A stretch of 64,000 bases of DNA from the NCBI GenBank assembly GCA_003339415.1, contig PDHQ01000011.1, positions 186,001-250,000 on the forward strand. The letters are read 5' to 3'. The notes beneath the pieces are model-generated. The model did not search any database and was not told the DNA's origin. It was given only the letters and a program-made list of their open reading frames with translations. Positions 22,119-34,490 of this stretch are shown piece by piece. Position 1 is the first letter of the stretch, and each line of letters starts with the position of its first letter. The position numbers and the translations under genes were made by a program. Source of the DNA: Ophiocordyceps camponoti-saundersi (nom. inval.). Taxonomy: Eukaryota > Ascomycota > Sordariomycetes > Hypocreales > Ophiocordycipitaceae.

Positions 22119-25100
22119 GTTATAAGCTTAGTTAGTACTCTCTAATCTAATTTATTTAATTTTACCGTTCTTATAGCTTATATAACCTATACTTTATAAA
22201 TTTACTTAATTAATTAAGCCCTCGTAAAAGTAAGGCTATTATTACTTTCTTTAGTAAACTTATAACCCCTAAATTTATTAATTTTTAATAATAATTAATA
22301 ATAACTTTAAATAATATAATAACTAATATAATAGCAGATTTTATAATATTAGTTAAACTTACCTTTATTCTTAAAAACTCTAAAAATTAGACTAATTAAT
22401 ATTAAGATATTATAAATATAGTATAAAGCTATAGTATTTAGTTTTTTATAAACCTAGAAATATAAGAGATTTTTAAAAAGCCGGATTATCCGAAAATCTT
22501 ATTTATAAGCTTAGGAGGTCGAATAAGGAGTAAGACCCCTAACCCTAAGACTCTTTAACTACTTAGAGAAAAATATAAAATATTTACCTTTCCGAATTTC
22601 TAAGAAAACCTAAAAAAATATTATCGGATAAGGAAAGTATTAGAGGGGATAAATCCTTTTATCTAAGCAGGCCTCTTATTAGCTTATTAGTCCCTAATTT
22701 AAGGGGACTTTTTACTAAGGGAGAAACTAATAACGCTACGTGCCCTTATATAGCCCGGTAATACTACTAAATATAAACTTACTAAAGATAAGTTACGTAA
22801 CTTATTTTTACGAGATCTCTTAAAAAAAGATATTAATAACTAAGTTACTTAATTAATCTAAGCTTAGCGGATTTACTTATAACTAAATAGTATAAAGTTT
22901 ACCGATAAGGTATATATTAAGTATTTTATCTACGTAGTAAAGGATTAGTATCTTTTATTTATATAAACAATATAATATAACTTTAATCTAATCTACTATA
23001 AAGATTACGGAAAAGCTCCTTAATTTATTAATATTCTTTAGGAGTTTAAGAGGGCTAATTATAAGGCCCCTAAGTATAATAGGACCGAGAAGAAAATAGC
23101 CTTTATTATTTACGATAATCTTAAGTAATAAACAAAGGCAAATATTTTATAAAATAGGGATTAAAATAGCCGCCTAGCAATATAGGCCCCCCTTTCTTCT
23201 TTAACTAATAACCTTAGAGAGCGTAACGCTTAGGTTTGCACTTAGTATAGTCGAAAGTATTTTTAAGAGTTTAAGAAGAAGGAAAATTACTAAAAAAGGT
23301 ATTTTTATATTCTCTTAAACTTAATCTCTCCTTTTCTATAAGATCGGGTTAATCTTAATAAAAACCTTCTTCGATAAGTTACGGATAAGGTAGCTCGTTA
23401 TCGATTAACTTAACGGAAGGTTAATTAATAGAAGAAAGAAAATATAGGAATTACCGGCTAACGGAGGGATAAGGAAACCTCGGGCGTTTTTATAGCCCTA
23501 AGGAATCCCGCTTCGAAAGGTACGGAGATAAAAGATAGCGTCCTCCTTAATAAGGGATACTTAATATATATCTTTAACTCCCTTAACTAGTTCGATACTT
23601 TTAACTTAAACGCCCGGGCTAATCTTACCATTATTATAACTAAGGTTACTACCTCGGGGGTAAGTATAGTTATATTAACGATAGAAATAGGTTATCGTAT
23701 AACCCTTATTAATATTAGGTTTAACCCCGACTTTAATATTAATCTTATCTTTTTAATAGTTTTTATAAAAAAGGGTTACGCTTAGAATAACCTTATAAGC
23801 TAACTTTATAACTTAAAGAATAACGTAACTTTTTATTATACGGTTATAAGGATTAGGTAGCCTTAGTTATAGGTTATTAAACTAACCCTAATAGCTCTAA
23901 TTAACTTATAAGTTCCTTAACCTATCGTTAAGATAGATAAGGACTTATAGTACGTATAGATAAGCTATCTAGGCGCCGAGGTATAAGCCTCGCTAGGTAA
24001 ATTACCGGGGGTTAATATTAATAAGGCTATCCCGATAACTAACTACGAGATTTATATAACTACTAAGCTTAGAAAGGAGAGATTACGAGTACCTTATTAG
24101 GCCTCGTAGCCTTAACGCCCCTAAGCTATTATCTCTTTTAACCTATTTTATATAGGACTAGGCTATAATAGATTAGCTTATTTAGCCCTATTTACTTATA
24201 AGCTTACGGGAGAACGAAGAGGGTATAATATCCCTTATAAAACTAACTTACTTAGTATATAGGTTAAATTCGTAGCCTATATCGTAAGATCTTTTAATTT
24301 AAAGGTCTCGATTATCTTTATAGATTATAAGAAAGCCCTATTTACTAAAGCCTTCCGTAAGGATATATCTTTTAAAAGTATTAATATTTAATTTACCTTA
24401 CCGGCATATATATACTAAAACGGTTATACTAAATAATTAGGGGGTATTATAACCTATATAGCTATATACCTCCTTATATAGTTAGGATTCCCTTATAACT
24501 TATAGCTAATAGCTATATATATAGCTATCTACCTCCTTAATAAGACGCCTCGTAAGGTAAATAAGGGGGTAGCTATATAGCCGATTAAATAAAGGCTCCG
24601 TTAGCTTAAAACTTATAACCCTTAATAAGAAGGTTATCTATAAAATTATCTTATTTAAAACTTATAATATATTAGAGCTTATAGTTATAAGGCGTTTCCT
24701 ATAATAAGGAAGGCACTAAAAGGCCTTTAAAGTAAATTTAATCTAAAAGCTTATATTAGCTATTTAGCTAGTATTACCTCCTCCTCGTAATACTTAATTT
24801 AGGTGCCCTCCTTAAAGAGGCACTCCCTAATTAATACTTTATTTATAACCTTTAATAAAAAGATATTCTATAGCTAGGATTATAAGGATACCCCTTAGCT
24901 AAAAGAAGCCCTTTATTAGGTCTCTATAGTTAAAGATTAAGAGGAGGAAGTTAACGATAATAATCTCCTTAGGCTTTTATAATAAGAAAAGCCCGGTATA
25001 CGTAACCTAGCCGGTAACGATACTTAATCTTAAGAAACGCTTAAAAATACGTTTCCCGGCCCTTCTAATTAATCTAGCGTTAAAGAATAGAATAACGGTT

Positions 25101-27468
25101 ATCCCAGCGCCGGACTTATAGATCCTTTAGTAAAAGAGGCGGAAACGTCCTCTTATACGCCTCTTACCCCTAACTCCCTTAATTAGATAGGGAATTCGGC
25201 CTTTATCCTCTCTTAAGCCCTTATAGATAAGCCCTATTAGGACTATCTACCGGAGCCCCCTCTTATATATAAAGAGGCTTATAGTAAGCCTAATAAGGTA
25301 TAATAACTAGAGGCTATAAAGGTTAAATTAATAAGGATAGAGGACTATAAAGTTATTAAAAAGATCTTAACGGCCGCTATGCCCTAAAGGTAGCGGTTAA
25401 TTAATCTTAAATAGGTCTTTATTTATAAATTTAACTTATAAGGCTTCCTTTAGAAATATAAAGCCCGCGTTATTATATATAGAAACGAGTAATTACTAAA
25501 TAAATTATCCGTTTACGCTTATACGCTAGTAGTACGAATATTCCGGCTATTAATAGCCTTAACGGCCTATTTTAACCTTAAAGCTCGATAGTATAACTTC
25601 GTAAACGTATTTTATAATAGTAACCTTAACGAAAAGGTATACTATAAGATACCTTTAAGCTTTAATAAACTAAGTAAGGTATAAAGATTAAAGAAAGCCC
25701 TATACGGGCTAAGATATTTACCCTTACTTTAGTATAAACTACTTATAGCTTAGTTAAAAGAATAAGGCTATAAGGCCGTTTCGGAAAACCCTTATATTAT
25801 AATAAACGGAAAGATTATTATTTTCTTCTATATCGATAATTTTATAGCTTTATTTAGGAAAGATTAAATAAATAAATATACTAAATTTCGATAAGCTATT
25901 AAGAAGGCCTTTTAAATTAAGGATCTCGGTAACCTTTACTAGTTCTTAAATATTAAGGTTATTAGGGTTAAGGCTAATCGGCGTCTATTCCTAAGCTAGA
26001 AGTCTTATATTTAAAAGGTTATAACGAAATTTAAAGGGCTCCTAGGAAAGAAAACTCGGCCTTAGCTAATAATACTTAAGAAAATCCCTCCTTTTAAAAG
26101 GGAGATAATAGCTAAAAAGATTAAGCGATATTAGGCTATTATCGGTAGCTTAATATACGCTATAATTATTACTTAAGCGGATATTACGTTCGCTATTAGC
26201 CGCTTAGTATAAGGTCTTATAAATCTTAGCCCTTAATATTTATAATCCGTAGTCTATGTTATAGAATTCCTTCGTAATATTTAGAACCTCTTAATTAGCT
26301 ACGATAGTAACGATTCGGCTATTATAGCTATATCTAACGCTTTATTCGAGGATAACTATAACCGAAAAAGCACTAAAGGCTTTATTATCTAAGTCTTCGG
26401 GGGTATAGTTATCTTTAAATCGGGTAAGTAGGATATTATTATAACCTTATCTATAAAAGTAAAGTTCCTAGCCCTTTTTTATATTATTAAGGAAGTTAGA
26501 GCCTTCGAGAGGCTTTATAAGGAAGTAAAATTTAAGCTTATATAAGATATTACGGTTTACTATAATAACTTTTAAACGATTAGGCTAATTACGGAGGAGA
26601 ATTTAAAGCTAAAGATAAAGCTCCTTTATATTAATATATACTTTTACTAGTTATATTAAGAGGTTTAGTTAGGCTATATAAAGATTAGCTAGATAGAAAC
26701 TTCCGGTATAATAGCGGATAGACTAACTAAGCCGCTTTAAGGGGAGAAATTCCGTACTTTTTAGAAGGAAATTAGCCTTATTATACTATACGTCGATAAG
26801 AGGGTTAAAAAAAGGGAAGAAATACCTCCGATAAACCCTCTTTACTTAAACTAAGGGGAAGAAAATACCCTCTAAAAGGCTATTTAAAATAAGTAGTTAT
26901 ACCTATTTACTTTCTATCTTATATACCGGATTTGGACTTATATATCCGTAATTAACCTTATTACTTATAACCCGGGCGTTACCCCGGATTATTATTATTT
27001 CCTCCCTACTAAACTAATCTTTACTAAAATTAAATAGTAACCCTATTTCGTTACTCCCTAATCGCTATCGTAATTATTTTCTTATCGGTTAAATAATACC
27101 CTTATCCTAAGATTATCTCTTTTATTATCTATTCTAATCGGGGAGATTACCTTAAAATATTATAAACCTATATTCGCGATATTTTCGTTTTCTTTACGAA
27201 CTTTTCCTTTCTAATATTTTCGACTTATCCGTTACTCTTTTTATTATTAAAGTAATACGGTAAACTTATTAAAATATATAAAAAGATAAAAAATTAGTAA
27301 TACCTAAAGGTATTACTAATAAGATTAACTAGGGAAAACCCCTAGCTAAGTAATTTAGCTAGTTTACTATAATAAGGAGGCCCTTAATCCCCTTATTATA
27401 GCTACTAGCTAAGCTACCTAATTAAGGGCCTCCCCTATATAATAGTTCCTAAAAGTATATACTAAAAA

Positions 27469-27541
27469 GGCACTAGGAATCGAACTTAGCCCTATCGAGG
27501 GCTTAGCTATAAAAATAACCGCTTAACCGTTATCTAATATT
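27469..27541 (-). other. tRNA-like segment in retrotransposon 2 (antisense, degenerate)
   Basis: On the minus strand it ends CCTAGTGCC followed by a TTTTT run like a Pol III terminator. The 5' strand AATATTA pairs with TAGTGCC as GGCACTA if four G-to-A/C-to-T changes are reversed. T-arm and D-arm are visible; the anticodon arm is unclear. Confidence 0.5.
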
Positions 27542-27694
27542 TTCTAAGCTAAATAAACTAACCTATATACCTTACCGCTAATTAACCCTTAACTCCTTTC
27601 TTAAATTATCGTAAGAAACCTTAATTATACCCTTTAGAAGGTAGGTATTACTTACCCGGTATAAAAAGCGGTATACGTAGCGCTTACGGGGGTA

Positions 27695-27992
27695 TATTAG
27701 AGGGCTAAGATAAGAGTAAGTTAGGCGTATATTTTTATTATCCCTTAAGGCGTATAGTTATTATAGTAACGGCTCCGTAACTTAGGAAACGGAATTCCTA
27801 TTAGGAAAAAGGGCTATATCTAGGGCAATATATAGGATATAGGAATAAAGGCTTATTTATAAGGGTATTACGGTATAAGAGGCAGAAACGGATAGTCTTT
27901 ATTATATATATAAAGATAACGATAATTCCCTCCGTTTTAGGAGGGTAAGCATATTAATTAATGCAATTTGCACGCCTCCTCCTTGTCTGACA
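27695..27992 (+). repeat. 3' LTR of retrotransposon 2
   Basis: 298 bp; begins TATTAG and ends CTGACA. As in element 1, the terminal 45-50 bp are unmutated. Confidence 0.88.
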
Positions 27993-28115
27993 CATACATA
28001 TATACACAACAGATATATCCCGTTTACACTATAATATCCTTTAAGGGTCGTTGAAAGACTCGCTTTGAGTCTCTAGATTCCCTCTTCGCATCGATACGCC
28101 CCCCTGCATCCGATC

Positions 28116-29868
28116 ATGCTCAGCTTCAGACACGCATCCGTCTTCGGCTTCCTCTTCAGCCTTGTCTCCATCTCGGCTTCGCATCAGCATGGGGTTCCCA
28201 CTTTCCAAGGAACTGACAGCCTGCCACCTCTGATAAGACTCGTCCATGCCGATAGCACCACCGGTCACGCAGGCTTCTTCGTGGCAAAACCTGGATTTCC
28301 TCCTGTAGGTCTGGGTGTTGTTGAATTGTCTAGGGACGACATCGAACAAAATCTCCGAGCTTCGATAGCCTTGGGACAGCTGCCCAAGTATGTCGATAAA
28401 GACGGGTTTTTCGTCTTCCGTGAAACAGCAGAGGACTATCATTTTGTAATGCTCGACCTTTTACCCCGAGGTATGCACCCACCTACAAGGCTGCCTACCG
28501 ACCAACAGTTTAATATACGATATGCTGATTACGAGCATCAGACGATCGACCGGGCAAGTTTTACCTCATCTACAGCACGATACTGGACCAAGTTTTCGGC
28601 ATAGTGTACCGTCCAACACCCCAAGACGAGAGTCTTCAACTGGTATTTCATGTCATGAAAAGTCTAATAGACGGACAATACTTGAACAATTGGAACCTAC
28701 CAGACACGATGACACTCACAGACGGCACTGACATCTATCTCGACGTCGTTGCACACCTCATACAAGACCCTACGACGATGACGCTCCAACTGGACGAGTA
28801 TCCTCAAGGAACGTTCCAGGATAACGGAATCTGGGCATTGTATGCGTTTATGCATAGAGGATGGACGAAATATCAAGTTAAAGATCGCACGTACAGCCCT
28901 CCACTTACACAGTCACAAATGAATGCTAACAATGGGGAGCCTGCAGGGGAAATCTTCATCCTGGTTGATGAAGACGGCTTGAACTTGATGGCTATCCTTG
29001 ATCGAGATGGAGACCCGGTCTATCACATACCTGGGCAACGACTAAACCGCTTGATCCTACCAAATTATGTCCCAATAGGAGTGCACCTCAAGACCTCGGC
29101 CTCTCGGATGGCGCAAGTCAGCACAAGGCTGCTTGCAAAGGCAATAGACAGAGCACAACCGCTATATTTTCGGGGCACCACTGATTTTGTACAATATTCC
29201 GTTGAGGTTGAAGGTACGTCAAGCACGCGCACTATTCGTTTTACTTTTCAACGGTACTGACAACTCGTTATAGGAAAGCATCTGTGTGCTGTTCTCGACA
29301 AGAGGGGGAACATTAGGCTTCTTATAAGAAAGCACAGAGCTATTGTGAAGGGAAGACAAACTTGAGAGGGACGCCCTCTGAGGAGCCATGACCACCCTAG
29401 AGTCCTCGTCAAACCCAAATATATGAGAAGAAGGCCTATTAATGAAAACTTGAACGACTTTCCGCTGCACAGATCGGTGCTAAATCCGTAGGGAAAGGGG
29501 CTGATGGTAGCGAGGAATATCGGGTAGCACAGCGAGAGTATCTACCGGATTACGGACGTTTCTCACATTATCGCAAGAAAGGGGGCGAGGTCATCGAAGA
29601 AGGTAGTCACGTGATCTGCGAGCAAGAAAGGGGGGAATGTGCCGAGTTCAACTTTGATAAAGTCACAAGCTGCGATTTCAAGCTCAAGCCTCTGATGAGA
29701 CGGCGTCTAAAGAAGCTTACCGAGCTGAAGGCAGAGGTGCGATCCAGTAGCCGGACCAAGACGGATGACAGACTGAGCCGATATGTGAAGGGAGGGGAGA
29801 TTTGGAGTCTCATTTCATCACATCCACCCCCATGCCCGATAGACGCTTCTTCTCGGTACTGCTCATAA
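28116..29868 (+). CDS. Putative secreted orphan protein bordering the retrotransposon
   Basis: Family not recognised. A signal peptide is evident (MLSFRHASVFGFLFSLVSISA). Intron 1 (28471-28541) joins LLPR to DRPGKFYLIYS in frame with a good branch site. The second exon is open to a stop at 29260. However, an excellent intron at 29214-29273 (GTACGT donor, CTGAC branch, TAG acceptor) would carry the frame into GKHLCAVLDKRGNIRLL. A possible third intron (29345-29472) leads into a coding-looking exon to 29868. The full model gives 497 residues; the short model (stop at 29260) gives 357. Most of the chain is mixed alpha/beta-like without low complexity. The ATG lies only 124 bp from the retrotransposon, a position typical of lineage-specific secreted proteins. 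The 3' end is the uncertain part. Confidence 0.55.
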
Positions 29869-30094
29869 GGAGGCGCAAAAACCAAGCACATAAATATGTG
29901 AATGACATTCAGAGGACCTTGGTCAGACTGACCCCTAGACAGCTTTTGAAGTCCACCAAGCGAGATGCATCGCTCTCCATGTCTTTGGCCAGCCGTAGAT
30001 ACTCGCCTGTGGAATGTGCCGTACCAAAGAACGTTGTGAACAGTCGACGTCGTTCGTCAGCGATATTGGGAGACGGAGAGGAGAGGACGACATG
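29869..30094. other. Intergenic upstream of the Gly-rich repeat gene
   Basis: No ORF with coding character. It runs into the TATA box and A/C-rich 5' leader of the following gene. Confidence 0.4.
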
Positions 30095-30103
30095 TATATA
30101 AAG
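30095..30103 (+). promoter_or_regulatory. TATA box of the Gly-rich repeat gene
   Basis: The sequence tatataaag lies about 135 bp before the ATG at 30236. An A/C-rich leader without ATG follows, as is typical of strongly expressed fungal genes. Confidence 0.5.
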
Positions 30104-30235
30104 CTTCATCTTCTCGCCCAGAGAAAGGATCATCATCAGCACCAGCAAAACCTTCATCTCTTCCCAATCAACCTTCCATCAAAGCTTCACAACACTTAAA
30201 GACAACTACAAAGAACCAACGAAATCATCCTCACC

Positions 30236-31381
30236 ATGAAGAGGGGAATCATCTACTCCCTTTTCGTCGCTACGGCCACGGCCGCTCCGACCAAGTCAGG
30301 ATCCGAGTTCGGCTTCGGGGCCGGTATCGGGGGACCTTCCGGAGGTGGTCAGGGCGGCGGTGGCGGCGGCGGCGGCGGTCTCGGGGGAGCCGTGGGAGGA
30401 AACGGCGGCGTTACTGGCTTCAAGCGCGACGTCTCCGGATCCGAGTTCGACTTCGGGGGCGGTGTCGGAGGAACTTCCGGAGGTCGTCAGGGCGGCGGTG
30501 GCGGCGGCGGCGGCGGTCTCGGGGGAGCCGTGGGAGGAAACGGCGGCGTCACCGGCTTCAAGCGTGGCATCGCCGAAGACGAGTTGACATCGGGCGCCAT
30601 CGAAGAGATTCTCAGCGGCAATCTCTGGGAGGGACACGACAAGCGCAGCGATGACGACGAGCAGCCGGGCGAAGGCGAATCTCCCAAAGAGACTCCCGAA
30701 GAGACTCCCAAAGAAAACGACAACTTCATGAACACGCCGGAAAAGAGAAACATAATCAGGGCCGGTCAGGATGTCAAGGAGCCGTTGCGGATGATCTGCA
30801 ACAACCTCTTCGAGGCCCAAGGCTACAAGGGCTTGTATGCGAAGGGCGAGAAGCAGTCGGCTGCCACATACGAGGAACTAACCAAGAAAGCCGGGCCGCT
30901 CTTCCAAAAACTCAAGAAGGACAAACTGAAAGTCTTGTGCTCGTTGAATGCCCGAAAAATCTGCAATCAATTCGGCAGTCCCACGAAGAAGATGAGCAAG
31001 AGGTATAGAAAGGATGTCGGCAAGAGTGTCGTTAAGAGTGGAGATGTCATGATGTTCTGCCGTCAGTTCAGCGAGGACCAGGCCAAGCGCGACATCAGCG
31101 AGGAATGGGAAGGGCGGGATGGGACGAGTGAGAAGTTTGTCCAGGACGGCATCGGCCCGGTGGGAGGCAACGTGGCCCCTCGTCAGGTCGTTGAGGAGGA
31201 GGCGGCGGCGATGGGTGAGAAGTTTATCCAGGACGGCATCGGCCCGGTGGGAGGCAACGTGGCCCCTCGCCAGGTTGACGAGGAGCAGGCTACGGGCGAG
31301 ATGATGATGCAGGAGGGAGGCAACATCGCCCGTCGCCAGAATGATGAAGAAGAAGACGATTACCTCTTTCAGTACCCCTGA
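30236..31381 (+). CDS. Secreted Gly-rich repeat protein with Lys-Arg (Kex2) sites
   Basis: An intronless 381-residue protein of unrecognised family. A signal peptide (MKRGIIYSLFVATATAAP) precedes two 43-residue repeats (residues 22-64 and 68-110). Each runs GSEF[GD]FG, a poly-Gly core and VTGFKR, ending in Lys-Arg. More Lys-Arg sites follow (around 136-137 and 170-171). An acidic linker leads to a four-cysteine central region (MICNNLF, VLCSL, KICNQF, MFCRQF). The C-terminal part has two near-identical 28-29-residue repeats (EKF[VI]QDGIGPVGGNVAPRQV). The layout fits a kexin-processed repeat precursor that would release peptides in the secretory pathway; alternatively it is a structural cell-surface protein. 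No processing enzyme is adjacent. The UstYa-family gene is 22 kb away across the transposons. Confidence 0.75.
   Translation: MKRGIIYSLFVATATAAPTKSGSEFGFGAGIGGPSGGGQGGGGGGGGGLGGAVGGNGGVTGFKRDVSGSEFDFGGGVGGTSGGRQGGGGGGGGGLGGAVGGNGGVTGFKRGIAEDELTSGAIEEILSGNLWEGHDKRSDDDEQPGEGESPKETPEETPKENDNFMNTPEKRNIIRAGQDVKEPLRMICNNLFEAQGYKGLYAKGEKQSAATYEELTKKAGPLFQKLKKDKLKVLCSLNARKICNQFGSPTKKMSKRYRKDVGKSVVKSGDVMMFCRQFSEDQAKRDISEEWEGRDGTSEKFVQDGIGPVGGNVAPRQVVEEEAAAMGEKFIQDGIGPVGGNVAPRQVDEEQATGEMMMQEGGNIARRQNDEEEDDYLFQYP
30299..30565 (+). repeat. Two 129-bp coding repeats, period 138 bp
   Basis: The units at 30299-30427 and 30437-30565 are nearly identical, differing at a few positions such as GFGAGIGG versus DFGGGVGG. 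Both end in GFKR. Confidence 0.9.
31130..31300 (+). repeat. Two C-terminal coding repeats, period 87 bp
   Basis: EKFVQDGIGPVGGNVAPRQV and EKFIQDGIGPVGGNVAPRQV are encoded by almost identical DNA starting at 31130 and 31217. A truncated echo (GGNIARRQ) follows. Confidence 0.85.
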
Positions 31382-31729
31382 AAGAGGTAAGAAAGAAAAT
31401 GCCAGAGAGGAAAGTGGAAGGGAGAAGAACAGCAGGATGGTTGCGAAGTCGATGTGGTGAGAGATCGACCAGCACTGTCCTGACTTGAATGGTGCGCCAG
31501 AGCATGGAATACGAGTATCTTAGATGGAATAGATTTAGATTTGCATTAGAATAGAATACACTCGTTGAGACTCATTAAGCTGATAAAGACACGGTGTCGA
31601 GCCATTCGGAGAAGATGAAGCATCATCTCATGAAAACCCAGTCATCAGGGGCAAAGAACAACATCAACAGCGAGTAACCTATCCAACCGACAGACGTGAA
31701 CTAAAAACCTGTATATATACCGTTCCATA
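31382..31729. other. Convergent intergenic region, no gene seen
   Basis: Holds the 3' ends of the plus-strand repeat gene and the minus-strand amine oxidase. No ORF or repeat was found. Confidence 0.45.
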
Positions 31730-34146
31730 TCACGGCCTCAAGCCCGCCGAAGCAGCTACCTGACTAGGCGTGACGCTATAGCTCGGCGGACAGTCCAGGA
31801 CCGGGTTGCCAGCGAAGAAGTGACGAGGCCGCAGCAGCAGACTGACGCTCTCAACCGGCATGATGGGAAAGTCTTCCGGGGCGGGGAAGTGGTTGAGGCC
31901 GAAGGTGTGCCAGATGACGATGTCCTCGTCTTCTATGTTTTCGGATCCGTCGCCGATCCATTCGGCCAGCCCGACGGCCGTCTCTCCGGATGTTTGCGGC
32001 ACGTGTCGTCCCGCGGGCCAGAGCTGATCGTCTCGATCTGTAGGAAAGGAGTGACAAAAAAGAGATAGTTAATGGAAGACAACTCTATCCGTATCCCGTG
32101 AAGCCACTTACACTTGGTAACGTGCACGGCGTGCCGCGCAAAGGCTGCCCGCTTCCACACCAGCGATCCCGGCTTAGGCAGCAACCCCGGGACGTCACGA
32201 CTAACGAGCTTATACCCGACAGGCATCTTGCTGTAAGGATGAAGCCGGTTCGTATTACAGATGTCCCACGTGCGTGCCGTCTTGCCGTCATAGTCGGTCA
32301 TGGCCTGACCCGTCGTTGCGAGCTTGGTTCTTCGCGCGTAGAAGGCGTTGCCGTATGGGTTCGACTCGCTCCCGACGGCTTCGTCTGACGGGACAGCGTC
32401 GACGACGAAGACTGTGTTTTTGGGCCCGTCGATGTTGGCGTCGATACGGAGGCAGAAGAGGTGCTGATGGTTGTGTGCGTTGACGCCTGGCGTTCGGTGA
32501 AGTTGACATCAGCTGTTTCTCGGACCCTTTCGACCCTACTCTTGGGGGACTATCGTTGCTTACCAGGATAGACTTCGGTGCCCCAGCCCTTGGAGTCTTC
32601 GCCCTCGCCGATGGAGGAGGTGTTGAGGATGCCCGTCAACTTGACTTCGGGTTGAATCGTGCCGTCTTGCTACAGGCTTGTTAAAACAACATGGCACCGT
32701 GAATTCAACGGGACGAGAGACCAACGTGAAATATCCACTGCAAAGAAGATGAAAGACAGCATCAGTAAAGCCCATGGTGCTTCATGGGCGATGGCGTCTT
32801 CTTCACTCTCACCTGAAAGATGTATTCATAGTTGGCCGCCGTGAATATCTGCTGCACAATCAATCTCCGGGCTCTGGTAACTGTAACCGAGTCATCACGA
32901 AAATCCGTGTGCTTGAACAAGAGGCCGTCATCTTCCTCATGAATACAGATGGCGTTCTCTATCGTCTTGATGTTGCCGTCTGGAGTTGGAAAGACGGCGT
33001 CTATATAGCGTATGACTCCTTTGCAGTCGCAGCCAAGCTTCAGACTGTTTGTCATGTAGCCGGCTCCGTACTCGCCGAGATCGAAGGCGTGCTTCCGTTG
33101 ATGAGGATGCTCCGGCTCGCCGCTATCGTCGTAAACCCTCCTCATCAGCCGTCGCATAGCTCTGGGTGGACGACATGGAGATGTATACTCACTACGGAAC
33201 GACCATTTCAGCCATGGAAAGCCGATAGAATAGGGGACGGACAGTTTGACCCTCCGTGTAAGTCAAATCACTGAGAACGATGCCCTCTCGATAGCTGAAG
33301 CCGATATGAAACCTCCAACTCAGCCATGTCAACTCCCTACCTTCCAAGCGAAAAGATACGCCCTCGGGCTGGCTGATCTCAATAGGTCGCAAGTCTTTGC
33401 GGTGTCCGCCTCGAGCCTCGATCGCCGCCTGATGATAACCAATGGCCGCTGTCCGGCGCAAGGGCCGCCTCTTCTGCGGCACGTCGATGTGGATGATCCG
33501 GCGCTGACCGGCGTCATAGATGGGACAGAAGTCGAGAGGATATTGATATTGACAGTCGTCCACGTTTGGTCGGAAGTACATCAAGGCCTGCTGCAGACGA
33601 GCCTTGCTACCGAAGCGGGCGTCGTAGCCGATGGTCCAAGGGTCGCAAAAGACCTTGTGCATCTCGTCTCGGTCGATTCCGATCTTTTCGCATTGCTCTA
33701 TGACGCCGGGATCCGCTCTGACGATGTGCTCGACCACTTGAAGCTCTTCTACCGTAATCTGGAGTGAAGAGACGAGGGGACAAGAAAGGCAGAGAGGGGT
33801 CACAGGTCAGCCGTGATCAACAACAGGCATATGCTCAGGACATTACAATTGGCTGAAATCCCTCAAGCCACGCCCAAGAGGTCACGCGGCCCTCGTCGAT
33901 GTTAACGAGGCCCTCTCCCACTTTAGCCCCCGAAGCGAGAACGACGACATCGGCGACTCGAGGCGGTCTTGTACCGGCTTCTCTCTTGGCCAGCCATCGG
34001 ACCATGTCCGCCTTTCGCGGCTCATGCAGGGCCACGGTATTGAATCGGACGCAGCCATGGGCTTCTCGCACGAGTGATATCGTCGCCTGAATCTCATCGG
34101 ACGATAGAGGGTCTAAAGGATGGTGAGGAAGATCGGTCGTGACCAT
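31730..34146 (-). CDS. Copper/topaquinone amine oxidase
   Basis: Oxidises primary amines to aldehydes, releasing ammonia and hydrogen peroxide. The spliced protein is 658 residues, normal length. Motifs include the N-terminal domain start HPLDPLSSDEI, the catalytic-base region YGEPEHPHQRKHAFDLGEYG, and the cofactor-forming tyrosine in AANYEYIF. Copper histidines lie in NAHNHQHLF and in the WHTFGLNHF region. Introns read as 33759-33846, 33123-33192, 32738-32812, 32670-32725, 32487-32563 and 32038-32111. The fourth coding exon is only 12 bp (32726-32737, WIFH). The start is ATG at 34146. The C-terminus (ASAGLRP) is not an SKL-type peroxisomal signal. Next upstream on the same strand is a DUF3445 gene, then a catalase. 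Confidence 0.93.
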
Positions 34147-34490
34147 GCTTGCTCTCGATGAAAGGAAGGAGGATCGATGCTGGCATCGTATGATGAAAAT
34201 CCTCACCCCGCATCTTGTGTCACCCCATTCACTCGCATACGTATGTACATGTTCTGCCCAATTCTTGACGTCACGATTTGAAGATTTGTCGTATCAGACG
34301 AAGAGTGGTTGCATAGAGAAGAGGAATGAGACGGATATGTCAAGTATGTACATTCCTTGTCTGCTTCTTGATTGGCTTGGGCTCTTCATGATCCTTCAAC
34401 AGATGGGGAAAAAGAAGGAATGAATGAATGGTAAACTCTTCACTGTCATGAAGACGCCCGTCTCTGTATGTATCCCTTACCATCCAACTC
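34147..34490. other. Short intergenic region between two minus-strand genes
   Basis: Upstream flank of the amine oxidase and downstream flank of the DUF3445 gene. No gene seen; probably the amine oxidase promoter. Confidence 0.45.

Larger units (their letters stand above)
21821..27992 (+). mobile_element. Copia-type LTR retrotransposon 2, RIP-inactivated
   Basis: The 6,172-bp element belongs to the same family as element 1, with 298-bp LTRs and an exact 5-bp target duplication CATAC (21816-21820 and 27993-27997). The integrase signature lies near 24.39-24.45 kb, reverse-transcriptase YVDD region near 25.83-25.85 kb and RNase H near 26.45-26.48 kb, all riddled with stops. It lacks the nested insertion of element 1, so it shows the uninterrupted structure. 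CpA/TpG are nearly absent internally, while the outer parts of both LTRs keep them. Several sites differ from element 1 by C/T or G/A only, as expected if the two were mutated independently. Confidence 0.88.
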
